DNA of 12,671 bases. Source: CAZERD01 sp964515405 (GTDB lineage: Bacteria; Campylobacterota_A; Desulfurellia; Desulfurellales; CAZERD01). Shown one piece after another: positions 8,001 through 12,671 of the stretch. Location: NCBI GenBank assembly GCA_964515405.1, contig CAZERD010000045.1, forward strand, positions 1 to 12,671, given 5' to 3'. Numbering within the stretch: the stretch's first letter is position 1; each line of letters begins with the position of its first letter. A program made the position numbers and the translations under genes. The notes beneath the pieces are model-generated. The model had not been told where the DNA came from. It saw nothing but the letters and a program-made list of their open reading frames with translations, and did no database searches.

Positions 8001-10388
8001 TGCAAGTTTACTTAAGCTACTTTTCTTGTATAATGGGATGTTCTTAAACCCAAATTTAACTGACAGGTTGTCTATGGAGCTATTCGTTACCTTCACAAGA
8101 GCATTGGATACGGTTCCATTACCAACTGCTGACGAAGAGCTAGCCTTATTTTTATCGGAGATAAGAGAGGATGATATTGTAGTGTCTCCCTGTTTTGAAA
8201 TCACTGTACCCCTGACTGTACTCTCAACATCGTCCTTAGATTCCAAAACAGTAACACCCGTACCAATAGTACCGTTCTTATATGCGAGTCCACCCGTAGA
8301 AACTTTTATATACTTCTCACCAGATGACTTTACAGAAACACTCGCCCCAGTAACACGGGCGTTTGAGCCTACTGTTACAGTTGATTTCAAATCAGACCCC
8401 CCATAAGCAACAGAGACATCAACCTTTGAACCCCTGCCTTTACCAAGCGTAGCAGTATAAGCATATACATTAAGCGTTTCTTTAGCAGAGGATTCTATGT
8501 CAACTTTACCAGAGGAATTAATTGTACCGTTCACTGCTATAGTTGATGAAGGCTTAGCAGAACCATACGCCACATTAGCGCCAGTAAACATAACGAGTGT
8601 CTTCGACGTTGCCTCCGAACTCGCCTCTATAGTTATACTGTTTCCTTTAATCGTTGCTCCACTTTCCACAGTAATAGCCGCACTGGGAGAAGTTGAAGAG
8701 TATCCTCCGGGGGAAATGGGATTATCACTTATAAAACTCAGTGTCACATCTTTGACATCATCACCACTTGCAAACTCTGCGTCGTGGACGGAATCTGCTT
8801 TTAACACTATCTTGTTTCCAGCTATCTCTGCCCCAGACCCTATTCTGATGCTTGAGGATACAGATGAGTCAGCATATTTTCCACTGTTTAATGCTTCGAT
8901 GTTTATATTCCCAGCCCTACAATTACTGGGAGCAGACGCTAAAAGCTTTACGTTCTCGCCTATTGTGATACTTGGAGCACTCATAGTGATGCTCCCTGAG
9001 TTACCATTGTTCTTCTCCGTGGATATGGTAACATTATCGTCTATCTTTATGGACGAGCTGGCTTCCAGTTCGTAGTTGCTCCCGTTAAGATCCTGATTTT
9101 CCGAAACTTCAATCTCTTTGGGGTCCACAAGTATTGTTCCATCTTTCCCGTATTCTGAAGAAGTCCTCAGGTCACCACCGAGTACAACTTTACCCTCGGA
9201 ACTTATCTCAACTAGTCCACCATCCGAGTGTTCTCCCAAGCCTTTAGCCTCTACGATAGAAAAGGAATGAAGATAGGTTAGTTCTCGTGAGAACAGGCTT
9301 ATCTCACCGGCGTTAGAGTTGCTTATGCCATTAGCCTTTATAACACCGTAATTATCCACTTCTTCACCCGAAACAGATATGGAGCCTGAACTGGAATAGG
9401 GTTCCACTGAGGAGACCTCTATAGTGCCAGTGTTAACTACTTTCCCACTGTTACCACCGGATAAAATTACCTCTCCATTTTTTCTAATTATAGAGTTAGC
9501 CTGTATTACGCCAGAGTTATTAACCACAGAAGCAAATATGCCGTCCTCCGCACTAGCCGTCAACAGCACTTCACCACCTTTGGAAGTTATAGTACCGGAA
9601 TTAGAGATTCCTGAAGACAGTACTTTCCCGTCAGGTCCAGTTACCTTTTGACTGATTTTTCCATGTACCTCATAGTTTATGAGTCCCGCACCGGAAAAGT
9701 CAAATGTGTACGAGGTGCCTGAAGCTAATACAATCCTGCCCAATTTAGCTATCACAAAGCCCTCATTGGAAACAGAGGGAGCTACCAAACACACAAAACC
9801 ATCCTCGGAAACCTTTATTCTCCCTTTATTTATAATGTAAGACAATTTTTTACCGGTTAACTGGGTAAAATCGTACTTACCCGAAAGAAAGTCAGGGTTG
9901 TTTATATTTAGTGTTGAAGCGACAAAGGCCGCTGTGTCTATAACTGCGGTTTTTCCAAATACTATCCCGTTCGGATTTATAAGAAATACCCTTCCGTTGG
10001 CTTTAAGCTTGCCTAATATACTGGAAGGAGAACTTCCAATGACCCTGTTTAACACAACGGCCGATATACCTGGTTGCTTGAACCTGACAAGTTCATTTCT
10101 CCCAATGCTGAAAGCTCCCCAGTTTATTATCGCTTTGCCTGTGTGTTGTGTTATCAGCATCTCGGTCGAGCTCGGCGCTGAAATAGTAACCCTGCCACTT
10201 ACAACATCAGCACCGTTTGGCAGGGCTTTGGCATAAGTGGTAGCCAATGTAGAAGCACATAGTGTACACATTGCTATCTTTCCGAAAGGCACAATCTTGG
10301 TATACTTTAATTCTCCATTGCTATTGCGGAATTTGAACCTGCTATTCCCACGGAACCACTTCAACAGTTTACAAGCCCTACCGCTCAT
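1..10388 (-). CDS. Giant filamentous haemagglutinin/LktA-like TPS adhesin, 3' end outside window
   Basis: This is a minus-strand frame open from ATG 10388 to the window edge: 3462 complete codons, with the stop not reached. An in-frame TAG at 10406-10404, five codons upstream, and an SD sequence (GGAGGT) just before the ATG fix the start. The N-terminus has a basic stretch of about 33 residues and a hydrophobic segment (about 34-52) with a likely cleavage after AKA (53-55). Next comes a haemagglutination-activity domain with INWGAFSIG (88-96) and INPNGIVFG (137-145), hallmarks of two-partner-secretion exoproteins. Residues about 330-800 are Ser/Gly/Asn-rich beta-strand sequence. About 810-2615 hold degenerate repeats, and about 2800-3462 form a non-repetitive module. 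Such proteins are secreted through a TpsB outer-membrane pore and act in attachment or as toxins; no tpsB is visible here. The repeat style and the motif AGNDIFINAYVVNIDGTIQ (about 3263-3281) recall proteins named leukotoxin LktA-family filamentous adhesins. That family name is from memory; the TPS class is secure. Confidence 0.9.
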   Translation of the reverse strand, partial: MSGRACKLLKWFRGNSRFKFRNSNGELKYTKIVPFGKIAMCTLCASTLATTYAKALPNGADVVSGRVTISAPSSTEMLITQHTGKAIINWGAFSIGRNELVRFKQPGISAVVLNRVIGSSPSSILGKLKANGRVFLINPNGIVFGKTAVIDTAAFVASTLNINNPDFLSGKYDFTQLTGKKLSYIINKGRIKVSEDGFVCLVAPSVSNEGFVIAKLGRIVLASGTSYTFDFSGAGLINYEVHGKISQKVTGPDGKVLSSGISNSGTITSKGGEVLLTASAEDGIFASVVNNSGVIQANSIIRKNGEVILSGGNSGKVVNTGTIEVSSVEPYSSSGSISVSGEEVDNYGVIKANGISNSNAGEISLFSRELTYLHSFSIVEAKGLGEHSDGGLVEISSEGKVVLGGDLRTSSEYGKDGTILVDPKEIEVSENQDLNGSNYELEASSSIKIDDNVTISTEKNNGNSGSITMSAPSITIGENVKLLASAPSNCRAGNINIEALNSGKYADSSVSSSIRIGSGAEIAGNKIVLKADSVHDAEFASGDDVKDVTLSFISDNPISPGGYSSTSPSAAITVESGATIKGNSITIEASSEATSKTLVMFTGANVAYGSAKPSSTIAVNGTINSSGKVDIESSAKETLNVYAYTATLGKGRGSKVDVSVAYGGSDLKSTVTVGSNARVTGASVSVKSSGEKYIKVSTGGLAYKNGTIGTGVTVLESKDDVESTVRGTVISKQGDTTISSSLISDKNKASSSSAVGNGTVSNALVKVTNSSIDNLSVKFGFKNIPLYKKSSLSKLAISAAFTYLKNQSTVKACVDGGRIASQGSTNVKASVQYAEGSTNGIQSSASASVDTNDQNAKENAVAGALDITLSKDEIEAYVKKANISAKNVDVHSSINMPYEITWQKIHSASDITDKLNANFGIQNGFFTTWARSESHGTQVGTAGSINIAEFNEVSKAYVEDSNVTSSDETSILANNDVETANFGGIIGLGTGNSGKNAVGGTYMGIYYNTDTEANTLGNTTISSGNLDVESHSTTDNISVGVSGGSSESYGVDGTFSYLSVSSITTASVSSNTKLQLKTDGADVESSNPLTLVNVAGNVLKSSSAGIGASVGVTSVSRDTEARFSGALFSNKPLTIKAINPGIIGTWTLAGSVAVRNSFDETDPLDGMSLPHLFGEESSTGNPNEFITPRTGIAFAGDSSINVVNDKTIAEIEKTEASKNVAGVVDILSEDSTNVNAIGGGAAVSSSNGASVGLEGSYTENDVTMDTKSLISGWKNAYVSSLSLSSKTDGALTSIAAGGSVGWSGSNKVSGSLAGSVSLNKLNDSTYSYIAGSSVSSTKDVSISAENDRNVSTAAGSVSSAKFSAGAAIAINELRGSTSAYSYDSDISSDGSFSVKSSNDNSIRDISVSGSGSEGELAASASLSVNNVDMGNGAYVDSYNYNGIKADNGLSINSSSTPKITVVAGSASTSSKGTGVGASVAYNHTTDDVESYVNNTKLSSDGNIKINSTQKMQEDVVSVSASVSKIGLSGNAVINNNANTTEAYIRSSAVNTDDSVAVSTYYLGGISLYGGIVSINMDGNTMGLGGSAVVDTLDNKTEAYVSGSTVDSKGDAAISVDTAKKKKANKNISGLAVISDSRENVRVWTGAVQLTTSSSFGFSGAASIGTFEDNTNAYIASSKIDKNIEPKASQKVTVRAFNESSVNVKSGGFNAGSSLGAGIDVDVNTFRNSISADIVGSKVKTGGSINVSTGSVESVNSVVVGGAFTTTGSIAGSLGIVYMSNTNNAYVSGSTLSSSGNIGIYAYDSVNVGSRDSKTSGLVIGSASIGEDAGIGGSIAVAVIGNTTKAYVTDSSLCASGETALESTSDKIVKMYTANAAAGEYMGIGGSVIVDSVSTDTEACIGKKTTVKSRDININSEDNNYLHDTSGNLEAGEGAIGAAVDVISVHSTNAAYISSTKPITSTGDVSINASTNNETHSYTVAFGVGVGGVVGSVSVTNVGSHMDSDELKSLSDSGKTISNDTASVGRNINTGYSGVNSLASSTVGDVSVEGDFSDSTPLADTTEAFIGNNADISADGGYVELKALNTANLTTYSGGEGVGAVGIDGSVGIQRNFGDAVSYIGRDATVSSDNSIDSISTSNYSGHLYTYGGTGDAIGLGAAVSYMDSESVASSYIDDSATLSTGSVAIDSSSYSSLASVASGADVGGSVAGVVESHVSDSDSAFAYIGDSATLSSDYVYISAKLTDSINSKAVPMNAGAVSAQAAVSKVDYSPTVESYTGRKTNVSSSNIFSISSSDSYDISSQALGVNLGALAVGASVATVSVDPNILAFIDDNSSVTAGSLMISAVDSYEGGSHNGDSYAEAKSISSTGASLLGANGSVSKTNNSGSTKAFIGKDDILTISGDLDLSSASNTEDYSSASGVNMGLLALGASVADSEYSSDVASFIDSDTAIVANNISIKASSSEFNHAYALAGSGGAVSGNASIAKTTSKGTTKSYLGNSTGIVASGKFSILSSRLVKFHSIADSINASIVGASGAYSSDTINNNYSKIEIGSDTDVTSHEIFISSNNSLNEDEVNYNSNEGSGGVYSGAASFSHTDVSNTGSYVNVDKDASMSSVRSSDDTSYSGNIKIKAYNNFHFYQKAKLNAGGLIAGAESKSSLTVDNVGTSITLGKNSKLYSEDNITISADTDSDGKVSANTSTWGMATAGQGKSEMSVKVYDSIYIENNANVEAFKEINLLSGATPKGNGEIVTNATTNVFNKAPVAYSGSPDANALSSRYATVKIDSGARVASGTNTNIVSTEGFLSAYGFGKATDASRKALEKLVDLFGGKADGSLDTLAGNGVNRGRGTVEIDGTVQTGTYRHTLLTFGKNFNPGYHVEDYTYYVDKDGNEVDPSYEIRSIQDDSGNTVYKAYDYEYSSNDKKFEWVYKEDVYKRTSKKAVLNTVCFNPQKHKWEAVDENGSLVRVLSPDKQSKNISFSIIQDVRIASNIDKEIQKLRNTESLYGYGDDKLKQDIESEIKALEEEKKDEASQETTDVIKVDPILASSGNINIRADLLSGTGKLCAPGDVTVKIINKSPLPLEVGPITIPRDVGGHILFNGVRITSNSDIALLDGSASSAKFKKIETSVNSQQPEIYINNTFQKTTVDVDGISMTEYSPPIILGYIVNEGGASETGNGGITNLNGSVTIKNDYGSIFATEGISADSVSLEAPNGEFVFNNPNGIYTVGKSPASQFYKLEQDSKSGKLNNISKDYSTELNSAVQGYTVAGNDIFINAYVVNIDGTIQSGIPDRKLTITYNEVNNAFQKASETGKRYINIGVGYVYKNGVVEGNIKAILDTYTKKIIIPDINTSGGTVFISGKIVSTNNSGRINVLDGFGRVNIDNETKYPVVVEGINNSEVEGKVTIVDKAQNNGTGYYLVTKYVRSGNEIEEYTNKGVKSSTPTEKQDSFSVEDGAEYHPKRGL
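2545..7957 (-). repeat. Degenerate AY[IV]xxS repeat region of the adhesin (about residues 810-2615)
   Basis: By eye I count at least 25 copies of a short motif: [AS]-[YF]-[IV], a small or Asp/Gly pair, S/T/N, then a hydrophobic residue, Ser-rich turn and Gly. Examples are AYVSGSTVDSKG, AYIASSKID, AYVSGSTLSSSG, AYVTDSSLCASG, SYIGRDATVSSD, SYIDDSATLSTG, AYIGDSATLSSD and AFIDDNSSVTAG. Copies are usually about 50-75 residues apart, separated by glycine/alanine-rich strands such as GVGASVAYN or GIGGSIAVAVIGN. The pattern fits a long beta-solenoid stalk in which each motif marks a recurring edge; that fold is inferred from the family. The DNA repeats are strongly diverged, with one closer pair (3696-3722 and 3852-3878). 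Confidence 0.75.
9401..10388 (-). other. Signal region and TPS secretion domain of the adhesin (residues 1-330)
   Basis: Residues 1-33 are rich in Lys and Arg and precede a hydrophobic core around 34-52, longer than an ordinary signal peptide; many TPS exoproteins have such an extended N-region. Residues about 56-330 form the conserved secretion domain. W90 with F93-x-I-G, N114-R-V and the NPNGI motif (138-142) match the haemagglutination-activity family. After it come repeated turns such as NSGTITSKGGEVLL and NSGVIQANSI (about 263-300), typical of successive beta-helix coils. In characterised TPS proteins this domain is recognised by POTRA domains of the TpsB partner. It carries an unusual Cys at 200, and C41 and C44 lie in the hydrophobic segment. 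Confidence 0.85.
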
Positions 10389-10392
10389 TGCT

Positions 10393-10398
10393 ACCTCC
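10393..10398 (-). promoter_or_regulatory. Ribosome binding site of the adhesin
   Basis: A full GGAGGT Shine-Dalgarno sequence lies four bases before ATG 10388. The in-frame TAG immediately upstream (10406-10404) excludes any longer start. Confidence 0.85.
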
Positions 10399-10590
10399 CT
10401 TTTCTATACGACCTTCATCTGTTATGTAAAATGTAAAACGATATTTGAATAAGCTTGAGAATGAATAAACACTTTTTTGTACATTTGGCTTCATTTTGTG
10501 TTTTATATTTCTTTCAGTTCCATACATTACCCCCTGCTACCACAGTGTCCTTTTGGCAGAGACCATTACTCCATCCACTTTTGCCTTAAA

Positions 10591-10618
10591 ATTATAACTA
10601 CTCTCCCAACATTGACAA
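10591..10618 (-). promoter_or_regulatory. Probable sigma70 promoter of the adhesin
   Basis: On the minus strand, TTGTCA (10618-10613, 5 of 6 to consensus) is followed after 16 bases by a perfect TATAAT (10596-10591). Transcription would start near 10584, giving a leader of about 195 nt before ATG 10388. The only gene downstream on this strand is the adhesin. Confidence 0.6.
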
Positions 10619-10689
10619 TACAACCTACGCTGTATTTTTTGTAAGGTGAATACTGTATTTTGGTATTTTGGTTGGGTCAAGCGGGTCTC

Positions 10690-10721
10690 AGTAGTATAAA
10701 ACTCACGACTCTGCTACTACT
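10690..10721. promoter_or_regulatory. 7-bp inverted repeat, possible operator
   Basis: AGTAGTA (10690-10696) and TACTACT (10715-10721) are perfect inverted copies 18 bases apart, ending six bases before the -35 box of the chemotaxis gene promoter. The position suits a regulator site or a weak hairpin. A 7-bp match in AT-rich DNA can arise by chance. Confidence 0.3.
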
Positions 10722-10727
10722 ACACAG

Positions 10728-10755
10728 TTGACATGATTGCCATGAAATGTATTAT
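10728..10755 (+). promoter_or_regulatory. Probable sigma70 promoter of the chemotaxis receptor gene
   Basis: A perfect -35 box TTGACA (10728-10733) is followed after 16 bases by TATTAT (10750-10755, 5 of 6). Transcription would start near 10762, about 37 nt before ATG 10799. This argues against the upstream in-frame ATG at 10733, which overlaps the last base of the -35 box and lies before the transcription start. Confidence 0.65.
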
Positions 10756-10783
10756 GGTAAATTGGATTTGTTTTATGAATTTT

Positions 10784-10790
10784 GGGGAGG
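10784..10790 (+). promoter_or_regulatory. Ribosome binding site deciding the receptor start
   Basis: GGGGAGG lies eight bases before ATG 10799. The alternative in-frame ATGs upstream (10733, 10742, 10754, 10775) lack a comparable site, so 10799 is chosen. Confidence 0.8.
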
Positions 10791-10798
10791 TGTCGGAG

Positions 10799-12433
10799 AT
10801 GGAATGGATAAGGAATTTCAAAATAAGAAACATGCTGATGTTTACCCTGGGTTTAATACTCATGGCCCTTATAGTGGATGGAGTTATTATGTACTCAACC
10901 ATTTCTTCCATTAAACACGAACTACACTTTCAGAGAACCGTGGTATTGCCTCATGCTGTTAGCTTTCTCAGGCTGAACACCGATGTTATAAAGATACAAC
11001 AGCTCTTCGCTGAAGTAGCAGCTTCCAGGGGTGTATATAGTGCAGGGATGGAAGAGGCAAACAAATACTATCGCCAAGCCTCACAGGAAACCAACTACCT
11101 CATCAAGGAGCACATAAAATATCATAAACCCGAAATGGTACAACTCCTCAAAGCATTCAAGTCCGAGCTTGAGAAATACTATACACTTGGGAGCACCATG
11201 GTAAAGGAGTATACAAGTCAGGATGTAGCTGGTGGGGAGAACGTAGTGAAGCAAATAAATACCCTCGCCAAAAAGCTTTCCGAAAAACTAACAGCTCTTG
11301 CCAATAAACACATAAAGAAAAGCAACGAATTATCCCTTTCAGTGGATAAATCCCTTGGCTTTTTAGAACGGATAAGTGTGCTTTTATTCGCAACCATCAT
11401 GGTGGTAGTCATTCTCTCTTTCGGCGTGATAAGTTATATACTGAGACCCATAGGGAGCATAAACGAGTACATAAGAAGACTCGCTAAAATGGATTTCACA
11501 GCACGTCTTGAGGTCTCAGGCAATAATGAAATTGCAGAGATAGGAAAAAACCTTGTGAATTTGAATAAAATGATAAATCACATAAAAAGTCTCATAGAAG
11601 CAAGCAGAAACATGACAAAAAGCACCGGTGACATAAGTCTCAGACTTTCAGAAATGACCAGCAGAGTCAGAGAAAGCTCATCGAGACAGAACAATCTAAT
11701 TTCTCAGATAGTAGATACAGTAAACGACATAAATTCCAGTCTTAGCGAAGCGGAGGAACTGTCCAGTAACACGTATGAGGATGTGCTGAAAACAAGCAAC
11801 AGCTTCTCAAATGTAAGCTCAAGTGTGGAAGAAATATTCTCTACGGTTATAGACAACGCCAAAAAGCAACAGACCCTTGCTGATGAGCTTTCTAAGCTTG
11901 AGAAAACAACAGAACAGATCAAGAATGTATTACATGTTATAAGTGATATAGCCGATCAAACTAACCTTTTGGCTCTAAATGCAGCTATAGAGGCTGCAAG
12001 AGCAGGAGAGCATGGTAGAGGGTTCTCAGTTGTAGCAGACGAGGTTAGGCAGCTGGCAGAAAAAACCCAGGGGTCACTAGGAGAAATAAATGACACGATA
12101 AACATGGTGGTCAGGAGTGTTTCTGAAATAAGCGAGAAAATGAAGAAAGACGCAGAGAATGTGCAGACCATATCGGAAAGAGTTAATTTCATAACAAAGG
12201 AAATGGAAGAAGCTGCAACGGTGATGGAAAACACCGTGAATTCCACCAAAACAGCTCAGGAAAACTTCGGTCGTGTACTTCAAGAGAACAGCATTTTGCT
12301 TAACCAGATAGAGGAAGTTGCAAGAATAGCAGATAGCAATGCAGAAGCAATGAACGAATTGGAAAAGTCTGCCCAGAGTTTGAAAGAGTTGATAGAGAAA
12401 CTTGATTCTGAGATAAGCGATATAAAGATATAG
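10799..12433 (+). CDS. Methyl-accepting chemotaxis protein, transmembrane receptor
   Basis: This 544-residue inner-membrane chemoreceptor senses a periplasmic signal and controls CheA through CheW. The first transmembrane helix is about 12-33, the periplasmic domain about 34-190, the second helix about 192-214, and HAMP about 214-267 (starting near R216-P217). The coiled-coil signalling domain runs to the end. Its hairpin tip, with ADQTNLLALNAAIEAARAG (385-403) followed by EHGRGFSVVADEVRQLAEKT (404-423), is nearly invariant in the family. The periplasmic part is all-helical, without visible PAS or Cache features. Its VIKIQQLFAEVAASRG (63-78) resembles the IQQWLTDISATR-type motif of a helical-bundle sensor common in receptors of several phyla; the ligand is unknown. 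The protein ends in ISDIKI, without a CheR-docking pentapeptide. The start at 10799 rests on the SD and promoter. It has its own promoter and is followed by a tRNA, so it appears monocistronic. Confidence 0.95.
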   Translation: MEWIRNFKIRNMLMFTLGLILMALIVDGVIMYSTISSIKHELHFQRTVVLPHAVSFLRLNTDVIKIQQLFAEVAASRGVYSAGMEEANKYYRQASQETNYLIKEHIKYHKPEMVQLLKAFKSELEKYYTLGSTMVKEYTSQDVAGGENVVKQINTLAKKLSEKLTALANKHIKKSNELSLSVDKSLGFLERISVLLFATIMVVVILSFGVISYILRPIGSINEYIRRLAKMDFTARLEVSGNNEIAEIGKNLVNLNKMINHIKSLIEASRNMTKSTGDISLRLSEMTSRVRESSSRQNNLISQIVDTVNDINSSLSEAEELSSNTYEDVLKTSNSFSNVSSSVEEIFSTVIDNAKKQQTLADELSKLEKTTEQIKNVLHVISDIADQTNLLALNAAIEAARAGEHGRGFSVVADEVRQLAEKTQGSLGEINDTINMVVRSVSEISEKMKKDAENVQTISERVNFITKEMEEAATVMENTVNSTKTAQENFGRVLQENSILLNQIEEVARIADSNAEAMNELEKSAQSLKELIEKLDSEISDIKI

Positions 12434-12449
12434 CTCACATAAAGTAGAA

Positions 12450-12478
12450 TTGACTTTCAATCTCTAAGGTGATAAAAA
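12450..12478 (+). promoter_or_regulatory. Possible promoter of tRNA-Leu
   Basis: TTGACT (12450-12455, 5 of 6) is followed after 17 bases by TAAAAA (12473-12478, 4 of 6). The start would be near 12485, about seven bases before the tRNA, a typical distance for a stable RNA gene. It begins 17 bases after the receptor stop codon. Confidence 0.5.
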
Positions 12479-12491
12479 TCGGTATCTGTGG

Positions 12492-12577
12492 GCGAGCGTG
12501 GCGGAACTGGTAGACGCGCTGGACTTAGGATCCAGTGCCCTTGTGGCGTGGGAGTTCGAGTCTCCCCGCTCGCACCA
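12492..12577 (+). tRNA. tRNA-Leu (anticodon UAG)
   Basis: The gene is 86 nt including an encoded CCA. Acceptor arms GCGAGCG (12492-12498) and CGCTCGC (12567-12573) pair fully, with discriminator A at 12574 and CCA at 12575-12577. The anticodon stem CTGGA/TCCAG encloses the loop CTTAGGA, with anticodon TAG at 12526-12528, reading CUA and probably other CUN codons. The T arm is GGGAG-TTCGAGT-CTCCC. A long variable arm (GCC/GGC stem) marks it as a class II tRNA, as expected for leucine. Confidence 0.97.
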
Positions 12578-12585
12578 TGGAACAC

Positions 12586-12607
12586 GTGCTCTATCAGCGT
12601 ACTTTTT
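12586..12607 (+). terminator. Weak possible intrinsic terminator after tRNA-Leu
   Basis: GTGCT (12586-12590) can pair with AGCGT (12596-12600) around a five-base loop, though two of five pairs are G-T. TTTTT (12603-12607) follows directly. The place is right for ending the tRNA transcript, but the stem is poor. Confidence 0.3.
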
Positions 12608-12635
12608 ATTGAATATCCGGGGAGACGGTAGAAAA

Positions 12636-12671
12636 GTGGAGAGTTGTATCAAGAATCTTGAACATATAGCT
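12636..12671 (+). CDS. Possible start of a further gene, cut by window edge
   Basis: A GTG codon at 12636 opens a frame of 12 codons (MESCIKNLEHIA) that is still open at the edge. GGGGAG (12619-12624) lies 11 bases upstream as a possible ribosome binding site, slightly further than usual. The fragment is too short for any assignment and could be chance. Confidence 0.25.
   Translation, partial: MESCIKNLEHIA

Larger units (their letters stand above)
10389..10798. other. Divergent intergenic region between adhesin and chemotaxis receptor
   Basis: This 410-bp AT-rich gap separates two genes transcribed away from each other. I see one sigma70-like promoter for each gene, an inverted repeat between them, and a tandem 8-bp direct repeat GTATTTTG at 10655-10670 with a looser copy at 10632-10641. 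No convincing small gene or known riboswitch was recognised. The part from about 10584 to 10389 would be the transcribed leader of the adhesin mRNA if the proposed promoter is right. Confidence 0.7.

Noticed and set aside
10250..10275. Lipoprotein lipobox around C41 or C44 of the adhesin signal region
   Set aside because: The residue before each Cys is Met or Leu instead of Gly/Ala/Ser, and a normal AKA cleavage site follows.
10403..10430. Alternative adhesin promoter TTTACA-N16-TATAGA on the minus strand
   Set aside because: Its transcription start would fall within the Shine-Dalgarno sequence, leaving no usable leader.
162..10452. Many plus-strand reading frames of 60-198 codons opposite the adhesin
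   Set aside because: They lie antisense to a frame with continuous, patterned protein sequence. Their products are rich in Ser, Pro and Leu as expected from reversed Gly/Ser codons, and show no recognisable domain.
10733..10798. Longer start for the chemotaxis receptor (22 extra residues)
   Set aside because: The ATG overlaps the TTGACA -35 box and lies upstream of the predicted transcription start, while GGGGAGG sits at ideal distance from ATG 10799.
11157..12460. Minus-strand reading frames opposite the chemotaxis gene
   Set aside because: They are shadows of a highly conserved receptor; none has a convincing ribosome binding site or domain.
12464..12652. Minus-strand reading frame with CERGDSNSHAT...DPKSSASTSSAT
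   Set aside because: This is the well-known false protein produced by translating the antisense strand of a class II tRNA; it spans tRNA-Leu exactly.

Overview
This window looks like a chromosomal segment from a Gram-negative (diderm) bacterium of moderate, slightly AT-rich composition. The diderm call rests on the first gene: an exoprotein with a two-partner-secretion (TPS) N-terminus needs an outer membrane. ATA is a common isoleucine codon and AGA/AGG are common arginine codons. The signalling tip of the chemotaxis receptor, with its TQGSLGEI continuation, resembles receptors of Campylobacterota and Aquificota/Desulfurobacteriota. This points loosely to that part of the tree, but no taxon can be fixed from the sequence alone.

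Layout. Positions 1-10388 are one uninterrupted minus-strand reading frame. It encodes the first 3462 residues of a giant filamentous haemagglutinin/LktA-like adhesin, and its C-terminus lies beyond the left edge. In order, the protein has a long basic signal region, a haemagglutination-activity (TPS) domain, a beta-strand-rich stretch, about 1800 residues of degenerate repeats built on an A-Y-[IV]-x-x-S type motif, and a non-repetitive charged module with a predicted coiled coil. The frame was followed codon by codon over most of its length and sampled elsewhere, with no stop found.

Positions 10389-10798 form a divergent intergenic region. A minus-strand promoter (TTGTCA-N16-TATAAT) is proposed for the adhesin and implies a leader of roughly 195 nt. 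A plus-strand promoter (TTGACA-N16-TATTAT) lies just before the chemotaxis gene. A 7-bp inverted repeat sits between them.

Positions 10799-12433 (plus strand) encode a complete methyl-accepting chemotaxis protein: two membrane helices around a helical periplasmic sensor, then HAMP and the signalling domain. Next come a tRNA promoter and tRNA-Leu(UAG) with an encoded CCA (12492-12577), then a short tail that may hold a weak terminator and the first codons of another gene.

Functionally, a surface-attachment exoprotein and a motility receptor are transcribed divergently from a shared upstream region. Coordinated control of attachment and swimming is plausible, but it is inferred only from position. 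No TpsB/FhaC-type transporter gene is visible; it must lie left of the window or elsewhere.
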